Below are positions 23,013-28,263 of a stretch of 42,322 bases of DNA, in pieces. Within the stretch, counting starts at the first letter, position 1. Each line of letters starts with the position of its first letter. The notes under the pieces were generated by a model, which was given only the letters and a program-made list of their open reading frames with translations, did no database searches and was not told where the DNA came from. Source of the DNA: Alistipes senegalensis (lineage in GTDB: Bacteria > Bacillota > Clostridia > Oscillospirales > Ruminococcaceae). The position numbers were made by a program, and so were the translations under genes. The DNA is taken from NCBI GenBank assembly GCA_023665275.1, contig JAMPEF010000011.1:1-42322 (forward strand), given 5' to 3'.

Positions 23013-23034
23013 CCCCGCAGATGCGGGGAAAAAA
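23013..23034 (-). repeat. Isolated CRISPR-type repeat in the NifU-like gene leader
   Basis: On the minus strand TTTTCCCCGCATCTGCGGGG (23032-23013) is identical to the first 20 nt after the leading C of the CRISPR repeats at 23288-24181, in the opposite orientation and with a different 3' end. It lies within the 5' leader of the NifU-like mRNA, about 22-43 nt from the predicted start of transcription, and would form the same six-pair hairpin with loop ATCT. Confidence 0.7.
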
Positions 23035-23062
23035 TAGGGGCGGGGAAAATACTTATATATAA

Positions 23063-23091
23063 ACTATAGCATAAATTTTTATGTAAGTCAA
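23063..23091 (-). promoter_or_regulatory. Promoter of the NifU-like/GGGtGRT operon
   Basis: Minus strand TTGACT (23091-23086), 17 nt, TATAGT (23068-23063); start near 23056. Both hexamers and the spacing are the same as those of the promoter of the Spo0A-like gene at 24219-24247. Confidence 0.8.
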
Positions 23092-23160
23092 GCTATTATG
23101 CATCAGAAAATATGAACAAACTGTAAATTTTATGTAATCTGTTGTATACTATTATAATGT

Positions 23161-23193
23161 ATAAAAAACGCCCTACCTCTATAGGTGGGCGTT
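23161..23193 (-). terminator. Leftward terminator downstream of the Spo0A-like gene
   Basis: AACGCCC and GGGCGTT enclose ACCT/AGGT with a bulged base; on the minus strand TTTTTTAT follows. It would stop leftward transcripts that pass the Spo0A-like gene and CRISPR unit 1. Between this and the NifU-like promoter (23092-23160) I see only AT-rich sequence. Confidence 0.75.
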
Positions 23194-23225
23194 TAAAGTC
23201 TTTTAAAAAAATTTTCAAAAACCCC

Positions 23226-23254
23226 TTGACAAAGGGAAAACTATATGATATACT
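23226..23254 (+). promoter_or_regulatory. Rightward promoter into CRISPR unit 1
   Basis: TTGACA at 23226-23231, 17 nt, TATACT at 23249-23254; start near 23261, about 10 nt before the outer inverted repeat and 27 nt before the first repeat. No protein gene follows on this strand, so the likely product is a short CRISPR-type RNA that also runs antisense to the end of the Spo0A-like gene. Confidence 0.75.
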
Positions 23255-23270
23255 ATATAATATATAAAAA

Positions 23271-23381
23271 GGCGCACCCTCTTTAGTCTTTTCCCCGCAT
23301 CTGCGGGGGTGATCCCTGTGTCACGGTCTTTTGAATTTCCGCACCGCCCTTTTCCCCGCATCTGCGGGGGTGGGGTGCGCC
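23271..23381. repeat. Inverted repeat enclosing CRISPR unit 1
   Basis: GGCGCACCC at 23271-23279 and GGGTGCGCC at 23373-23381 are perfect complements. On the minus strand the left arm is followed by TTTTTATA, so the pair looks like a terminator stem of the Spo0A-like gene with the repeat-spacer-repeat unit sitting in its loop. Confidence 0.7.
23288..23376 (+). CRISPR. CRISPR unit 1: two repeats, one spacer (type I-E-like)
   Basis: Repeats start at 23288 and 23349, exactly 61 nt apart. The first is 28 nt, CTTTTCCCCGCATCTGCGGG then GGTGATCC; the second is identical for 24 nt and then degenerates (GGGG for ATCC), as last repeats do. The spacer, 23316-23348, is 33 nt. The length, palindromic CCCCGC/GCGGGG core and GTGATCC end are those of type I-E repeats. 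No cas gene is in the window. Unit, promoter and flanking stem overlap the 3' region of the Spo0A-like gene. Confidence 0.75.
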
Positions 23382-23387
23382 ACTCTC

Positions 23388-24038
23388 TTATAGCATTTCA
23401 GTCCTGATTTTTTCGGCACACTGGGAGATAAACTCCGTGACGGTCGGTTTCTGCATTGCGTACCCGAAAAACTGCTTAAAATAGCCGATTTCATGGCGTT
23501 CATAAGTACCTTGAATCGCAGTTCTGATGTTGCGCTCCACCTGCCACGTGTTTGAGTCGTACTTTTCTGCGATTATCGGGTAAAGTTTTTTATGGAAAGC
23601 CCCCTTATATCGAGGGTTTTCGATGACCAGCGCTATAGCTTCTACGGCGTAGAGATACCCTTTCATATGCGTAGGTACTCCGAGGTCAAGCAGAAATTGC
23701 GTCACAATCTTTTGAAGCTCCATGCTACCGACGTTATGCCGGACGAGATTCACGATGCTTTCCGTCGGGAGCGTTGCGGATATGTATAAAACGCCCTTTT
23801 CCTCTGAGATAAGGGGATTTTGACCGCTTGTCAGGACGAAATTCTTTACGCCTCTTACGACGTCGACGGTGGGGGTTGCCTCAGCGGACTTGTCGAAGAT
23901 GACCGCATTAACTTCGGAGGCGATTCCTCCCGAAAAATCGGGGCGTATCACGGTATTCATGCCGAATGCCGAAAGTTCGGTAGCGATTTCTGCACACTTT
24001 GCAGAGTTGCCGTTGATGAGTAGTTTGATGTTTTTCAT
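23388..24038 (-). CDS. Orphan Spo0A-like regulator
   Basis: A 216-aa protein. Residues about 107-216 match the Spo0A DNA-binding domain: FLLDLGVPTHMKGYLYAVEAI, LYPIIAEKYDSNTWQVERNIRTAIQ and KPTVTEFISQCAEKIRTEM. The N-terminal 105 residues have a flavodoxin-like strand pattern (IKLLINGNSAKCAEIATEL) but lack the acidic triad and clear phospho-acceptor of a receiver, so control by phosphorelay is unlikely. It is shorter than Spo0A (about 265 aa). CCAAAGGAG precedes the ATG. The gene stands alone, flanked by CRISPR units on both sides; its 5' leader of about 175 nt contains unit 2 in antisense. Confidence 0.85.
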   Translation of the reverse strand: MKNIKLLINGNSAKCAEIATELSAFGMNTVIRPDFSGGIASEVNAVIFDKSAEATPTVDVVRGVKNFVLTSGQNPLISEEKGVLYISATLPTESIVNLVRHNVGSMELQKIVTQFLLDLGVPTHMKGYLYAVEAIALVIENPRYKGAFHKKLYPIIAEKYDSNTWQVERNIRTAIQGTYERHEIGYFKQFFGYAMQKPTVTEFISQCAEKIRTEML

Positions 24039-24070
24039 AGTATGTAACTCCTTTGGGGTTAAAATATTTT

Positions 24071-24212
24071 ACAGGCAAAAAATGGCTTTTTCTTTTTCCC
24101 CGCATCTGCGGGGGTGATCCTTAACTCTTTATAGAAGCCATCAGAAAGATTATCTTTTCCCCGCATCTGCGGGGGTGGTCTTTTTTGTAGATTTATGTCG
24201 TTTTTTGCCTGT
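24071..24212. repeat. Inverted repeat enclosing CRISPR unit 2
   Basis: ACAGGCAAAAAA at 24071-24082 and TTTTTTGCCTGT at 24201-24212 are perfect 12-nt complements. The right arm starts at the predicted 5' end of the Spo0A-like mRNA and the left arm ends about 20 nt before its ribosome site, so the whole leader can close into one domain holding both repeat hairpins. Confidence 0.7.
24093..24181 (+). CRISPR. CRISPR unit 2: two repeats, one spacer (type I-E-like)
   Basis: Repeats start at 24093 and 24154, again 61 nt apart. The first differs from the unit 1 repeat only in its first base (T for C); the second is identical for 24 nt and then reads GGTC. The 33-nt spacer 24121-24153 matches 24330-24362, the 3' end of the adjacent Dam gene, at 26 of 33 positions. 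Orientation is the same as unit 1. Transcription visible here runs from the opposite strand, through the leader of the Spo0A-like gene. Confidence 0.75.
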
Positions 24213-24300
24213 ACACACACTATACGCTATTTTGCCCGAAAAGTCAAGTCACACATACCACCAAACTTTACCGCCATTTTTACCAGAAAATGTGTGTACA
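24210..24300. repeat. Inverted pair TGTACACACA/TGTGTGTACA
   Basis: Perfect 10-nt complements at 24210-24219 and 24291-24300 bracket the promoter of the Spo0A-like gene; the left copy touches its -10 box. They may be sites of one regulator acting by looping, or terminal motifs of prophage B, whose last gene ends at 24313. The remaining sequence 24248-24290 shows nothing else. Confidence 0.5.
24219..24247 (-). promoter_or_regulatory. Promoter of the Spo0A-like gene
   Basis: Minus strand TTGACT (24247-24242), 17 nt, TATAGT (24224-24219), start near 24212. The transcript begins with the outer arm of the inverted repeat and runs through CRISPR unit 2 before the coding region. Confidence 0.75.
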
Positions 24301-24312
24301 CCACACAAATAG

Positions 24313-25053
24313 TTAGAAGTTTTTTATAATCAACTCTTTATAATATCCCTCAGAAAAGTTATTCTGCCGCTGCACCGGTACTATGTCAAAGTCCCGATAG
24401 ATTTCACGTATTTTTTCGCTGTCGTTGTATGAAAGAATAAATTTACCTTGAATTTGGCTTAAAATAGCCTTTAGACGTTGGTGGTCTTCAGATGAAAATT
24501 TTTTGTCGTAATATCTTTCGGAGTTGCTGTAGGGTGGGTCGCAGTAAAAAAGCGCATCTTTACAGTCATATTTTTTAATTAAATTTTCAAAATCGAGGTT
24601 TTCGATGACGACGTTTTCAAGGCGTTTTTCCACGGTTTCGAGGCAGTCCGCTGAAAGATTACGTGGCTGACCGCCGAAAGTCCGCATATTTGCGCCAAAA
24701 CTAAGCCGTGCCACGACAAAAAACATAGCCGCCCGCTGAATATCCGTCAGCCCAGGAAGCTCCATTTTTGCCTTTATTTCGCTGAAAAACTGTCTTGAAT
24801 TGAAATATCCGGAAATTTCCCGCTGAAGCTCAGACCGGTGAAATTTTGCACATCGAAAGAGGTTCACAAGTCCGTCATTAAGGTCATTGTAAACCTCAGT
24901 TTTGGCGTGCCGGTCACGGTGAAAAAGTACCGCCGCACCACCGCCGAATACTTCGATATATCGCTGAAAATCGTCCGGAAACATAGAAATTATTTTCTTT
25001 GCCAGAAGATTTTTTCCGCCAATCCATGGGATAAAACTTTTAATAAAAATCAC
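24313..25053 (-). CDS. DNA adenine methylase (D12 class, Dam-like)
   Basis: About 244-246 aa. FIPWIGGKNLLAKKI (residues 7-21) is the AdoMet-binding motif and DPPYSN (172-177) the catalytic motif IV, in the order of Dam/D12 enzymes; the C-terminal NNFSEGYYKELIIKN is also typical. It methylates adenine, probably GATC, protecting phage DNA from restriction. The start is unclear: GTG at 25053 lies inside the ribosome site AAAGGAG, while an ATT at 25044 has ideal spacing, and no ATG exists nearby. It is the last gene of prophage B, similar to the position of modification genes at the right end of Mu-like phages. Confidence 0.88.
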   Translation of the reverse strand: MIFIKSFIPWIGGKNLLAKKIISMFPDDFQRYIEVFGGGAAVLFHRDRHAKTEVYNDLNDGLVNLFRCAKFHRSELQREISGYFNSRQFFSEIKAKMELPGLTDIQRAAMFFVVARLSFGANMRTFGGQPRNLSADCLETVEKRLENVVIENLDFENLIKKYDCKDALFYCDPPYSNSERYYDKKFSSEDHQRLKAILSQIQGKFILSYNDSEKIREIYRDFDIVPVQRQNNFSEGYYKELIIKNF

Positions 25054-25092
25054 TCCTTTTATTATACAGATGGTATAAATTATAAAAATGAA

Positions 25093-26775
25093 TTAATTTC
25101 CGTGTTCGATGCCCATATTTCCGAAACCGCCGGTACTGCTGAAACCAATTTCAAGAGTTTTTCCCGATATACCGTCTTTTATCGTATGTACAATATGTGC
25201 ATCCACGGAAATATTCAACTCTTCGTCGAATATGCGACCCCTGTCGCCTACGTTATAGCGGGGGTTGTTGGAAAACTCCGAAAAATCGGGATTATTCCGC
25301 AAATCTTCAAGGCTGATTTCGTAAGAAATTTTAGGCTGCATATTCTGACCGAAATATTTTCTTGCCTCGTGTGCCAGAAGATTAAAGTCAGTTTCCGTGT
25401 ATTTTTCGCCAAAATTCACGGTTTGCGAGCGCACAATATGATGTGGAATACCATTGTGAACCTCCCAGAAAACCGAAAGACCTGAACCGAACTGGTCAAA
25501 AACCGTGAAATGCGTGCAGAGTTCCGCCGTTTCGGTTTTTTGAGTAATTTTTTTAAGATTAGCACCCATTCTTATGTCAAAAGAATTTTCTAAATGGTTT
25601 TCCATGTGTTCATTCAGCGAAAAATAGAAGTTATTCCGGTACAAATCGCCTCCGAAATTGTCTGTAAATCCACCAGAACCAAGAATCAGGTCAAGCGGAG
25701 TAGTTCCATTTTCAAGTGGTTGCCATATGTTAGCAATAACTAACTCCATATCCACGCCGACGGTTTCGGCGGTCAGGTCTGAGCCGGATTCAAAACGGTA
25801 AATTGTATCTTCGGGACGTGCCTGAAAAGTCGAGTTTGCAAGGATATTACTTAAAATTTGCGCACCGTTAGCTCCGACTATATTAGCGCCGGAATAAATC
25901 CAGCAGTCGTTAAGCTGATAGAATATATGTTCGGCAAAAACCGTCACGGTTGTATGTGTGTACGTCACATTCCGGATAACAAAAAGCTGCCCGAGAACCT
26001 TTAAAATGTTAAATTCAACCAAATATCGCCATTTTCCGCCGCTGTCTTTCGGGTGTTCGAGTGTTACGCTCCAGTCGGCGTTAAAATTTTCGGTGACCGT
26101 GCATGAAATCGGCGTCAGGACGGCAAGCCCGTTATTGTTAAAATTTTTTTGTTCCGTGTGCATCGAATACACGGTAATATATTCCGCCTGTTTGACTGGT
26201 CGGACAAATGGCTTGAAATCGGGAAAAAGCAGATGTCGGGGCATATTCGGACTATAATCGTCCAGTCGCCAGAGAGCCGCTGGATAGGGAACTTGCATAG
26301 ATTTTTTAGGCGCACGGGGGCTTTTTTTGTTGAAAATTTCGCCGTTTTCGTCAAATTTCCACGACACAATTTCTGTTAAAAAATCGAAACTTTGTAAAAA
26401 ATAATAATATTTTGTTGTTTCCTGACTGTCATCAGGTTGCAACGTCGAATTGCTGATTAAAATCACAAAACGCACGTATTGCGCCCACGGATACGCCGAA
26501 ATGTCGACTTCATTTATTGCCGAAAAATAGGCAATAAACGTATGTTGGGCGTCGAAAATATAGGCGTAACAAATCGGCGTGCCGGTAAAATCGGAGTATG
26601 TGTAATTTTTTAAACTACTATTGTATAGCTTTTTAACAATTTTCGGGACGCCCTGTATTTTTTGAGTTCCTGCCGGTATTTCGGCAAAATCTGAGCGCAA
26701 TGTTGATGTGGAATCGTATTCACCGGAAGCATTTACGCCCCCTTGCGTAAAATTTAAAATTTTAATCAACTCCAA
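25093..26775 (-). CDS. Phage tail hub / minor structural protein
   Basis: A 560-aa protein. From about residue 195 it matches the phage minor structural protein (tail hub, gp44/Gp37-like) family: ITVYSMHTEQKNFNNNGLAVLTPISCTVTENFNADWSVTLEHPKD, and GQLFVIRNVTYTHTTVTVFAEHIFYQLND. A C-terminal segment (KKITQKTETAELCTHFTVF.. YNVGDRGRIFDEELNISVDAHIVHTIKDGISGKTLEIGFS) closes the beta domain. The first 190 residues are a separate strand-rich part that I cannot assign. It follows the Dit gene and the beta-solenoid gene, as hub proteins do. The start overlaps the upstream gene by 14 bp. Confidence 0.75.
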   Translation of the reverse strand: MELIKILNFTQGGVNASGEYDSTSTLRSDFAEIPAGTQKIQGVPKIVKKLYNSSLKNYTYSDFTGTPICYAYIFDAQHTFIAYFSAINEVDISAYPWAQYVRFVILISNSTLQPDDSQETTKYYYFLQSFDFLTEIVSWKFDENGEIFNKKSPRAPKKSMQVPYPAALWRLDDYSPNMPRHLLFPDFKPFVRPVKQAEYITVYSMHTEQKNFNNNGLAVLTPISCTVTENFNADWSVTLEHPKDSGGKWRYLVEFNILKVLGQLFVIRNVTYTHTTVTVFAEHIFYQLNDCWIYSGANIVGANGAQILSNILANSTFQARPEDTIYRFESGSDLTAETVGVDMELVIANIWQPLENGTTPLDLILGSGGFTDNFGGDLYRNNFYFSLNEHMENHLENSFDIRMGANLKKITQKTETAELCTHFTVFDQFGSGLSVFWEVHNGIPHHIVRSQTVNFGEKYTETDFNLLAHEARKYFGQNMQPKISYEISLEDLRNNPDFSEFSNNPRYNVGDRGRIFDEELNISVDAHIVHTIKDGISGKTLEIGFSSTGGFGNMGIEHGN

Positions 26776-27565
26776 TCGGAAACCGGATTGAATTTAAATA
26801 TTCCGGATTTTTCAGCTGTTCGCTTGTGCAAGGCTTATGATTTCCCGTGCCGGTAGCGTCTGTTTTTCCCGAATTATAGACCATTACGCCCTTTCCGGAG
26901 TATTCAAGCGGTTGCGTCGAATTAATATCAAAAACGTTGTAGCCGGACGCCTCGCTTCCGCAGACGACGGGGTTTTCAGTCGCAATTTTGCCGGAAAATC
27001 GGCTATTTAGAATGATTTCCGGCGTAATTTTCACCGTCGGGGCGGAAATATCAAGAATGATTTCGGAATTTCGCACGGAATGGCTGGAAATCGTGAAATC
27101 CCCCGAATTTACGGCGATATTTGCAGAACTTTCATGAAAATTTGCGGTTGTAATCCTGCAACTGCTCAGAGCCTCAATTTTTCCCGAAATTACGCAGTTT
27201 TTCAGGGTTGAAATATTGCCATGATTTGCTTCAAAATTCAGAAAAACGCACTCAATGTTGGAAGCCGGCGGAATCCAGTAGAAATTTTCCAGAATAAAGC
27301 CGTCAAGAGCAGCGCCGGCAGCTCCGAAAAACAGCGGAGCGCTTGACGTTGTGAACAAATTTTCAAATTTCCAGCCGTTAAATTTTGTGTATTTTGAGAA
27401 CTTAATTTGTGTGGTAAATCCCTCCGGACAGATTTTGTTAAAATCAATAACTTTTTTAGTCGCCCCGCCGTCCCACTCAATATACGCCGATTCCGTGTAA
27501 ATTTGGCGGTAATCAGCCCAGTTGTCGACGATGTACGGGGCTTCCGCCGTACCCGTGCCGGTCAT
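26762..27565 (-). CDS. Probable beta-solenoid tail protein
   Basis: A 267-aa protein. I set the start at the ATG at 27565 (after GAGGTGTTACTG, overlapping the Dit stop as TGATG). It is rich in N, I, S and F with a repeating short-strand pattern (FENLF, FILENFYW, VFLNFEANHGNISTLKNCVISGKIEALSSCRITTANFHESSANI), which is what a right-handed beta-solenoid looks like. It begins MTGTGTAEAPYIVDNWADYRQIY, a lead-in also seen in phage and adhesin beta-helix proteins. Probably a tail-tip spike or receptor-binding part. No family match I can name with certainty. Confidence 0.6.
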   Translation of the reverse strand: MTGTGTAEAPYIVDNWADYRQIYTESAYIEWDGGATKKVIDFNKICPEGFTTQIKFSKYTKFNGWKFENLFTTSSAPLFFGAAGAALDGFILENFYWIPPASNIECVFLNFEANHGNISTLKNCVISGKIEALSSCRITTANFHESSANIAVNSGDFTISSHSVRNSEIILDISAPTVKITPEIILNSRFSGKIATENPVVCGSEASGYNVFDINSTQPLEYSGKGVMVYNSGKTDATGTGNHKPCTSEQLKNPEYLNSIRFPIGVD

Positions 27566-28263
27566 CAGTAACACCTCTCGTTCTTCGATATTTCGACGTT
27601 TTTCACGTCTCCGCCCCATGAAATCACGTTTTCACCGACCGTCAAAAATGGATATTGTCCGATTGTGCGGTTGTGAAAAAGTTCGCTGCCGGAATATGTT
27701 ATAAATTTTGACGAATCCACAATTATTTCTTGATTTTCGGCAAGACCTCTGATTTCAAACATTTGATTATTTACATTAACAAAAATATCACCCGTTCCGA
27801 CGATGTGAAAAGTCGGCTTGCTGTAGCGTGTGCCGTTATTGACGACTATTCCGCCATTTTGCAGGGAAATTGCCGGATTTTCGGCAAAATATCGGAACGG
27901 TGCAAGCCGGAAATTTAGCTTATAGCGGATTTTTTCACCTCTGAAGACGTTTTCCGGATTATCAAGCGATAATTGTCGGATTTTATAGTAATATCGGGGC
28001 AAACGGCTTATTTCAAGGGTTTGTGCATTTGCCAGAAATGAATAAATATCGGTGTTGTCGTAATCTTTACCAAAAGTATAAAAAGTAAGAGAATATATTA
28101 TATCTTCAAATATATCATCGGGATATGTATTATCTTCGTCAGCGCCGACCTGATACGTCGTGTATCGCTGTTGCGCCATGGGCGGCACTGACGGCGTATC
28201 AACGTAAATTTCGACCGTATAACTTGAAATTCCGTTAATTTTAAACCAGTCAATCGACCTCAA
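27565..28263 (-). CDS. Distal tail protein (Dit)
   Basis: A 232-aa Dit-type protein: MRSIDWFKINGISSYTVEIYVDTPSVPPMAQQRYTTYQVGAD is the hub-ring start, TLEISRLPRYYYKIRQLSLDNPENVFRGEKIRYKLNFRLAPFRYF the central galectin-linked part, and GTGDIFVNVNNQMFEIRGLAENQEIIVDSSKF the carbohydrate-module-like C-terminus. Dit forms the ring joining tail tube and hub in siphoviruses. It overlaps the tape measure stop by 4 bases and lies between that gene and the spike/hub genes, the canonical order. Confidence 0.85.
   Translation of the reverse strand: MRSIDWFKINGISSYTVEIYVDTPSVPPMAQQRYTTYQVGADEDNTYPDDIFEDIIYSLTFYTFGKDYDNTDIYSFLANAQTLEISRLPRYYYKIRQLSLDNPENVFRGEKIRYKLNFRLAPFRYFAENPAISLQNGGIVVNNGTRYSKPTFHIVGTGDIFVNVNNQMFEIRGLAENQEIIVDSSKFITYSGSELFHNRTIGQYPFLTVGENVISWGGDVKNVEISKNERCY

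Noticed and set aside
22990-23045. CCCCGCCCC-like sequence beside the isolated repeat as a second degenerate CRISPR repeat
   Set aside because: Only the C/G run is shared and the spacing is not 61 nt.
23316-23348. Target of the unit 1 spacer within the window
   Set aside because: I found no convincing match by reading; a database search is required.
24219-24247. Spo0A-type 0A-boxes near the Spo0A-like promoter
   Set aside because: No clear TGTCGAA-type site is present, so autoregulation through 0A-boxes is not supported.
24838-25485. 215-aa plus-strand frame opposite Dam and the tail hub gene
   Set aside because: A shadow of two well-supported minus-strand genes; no family features.
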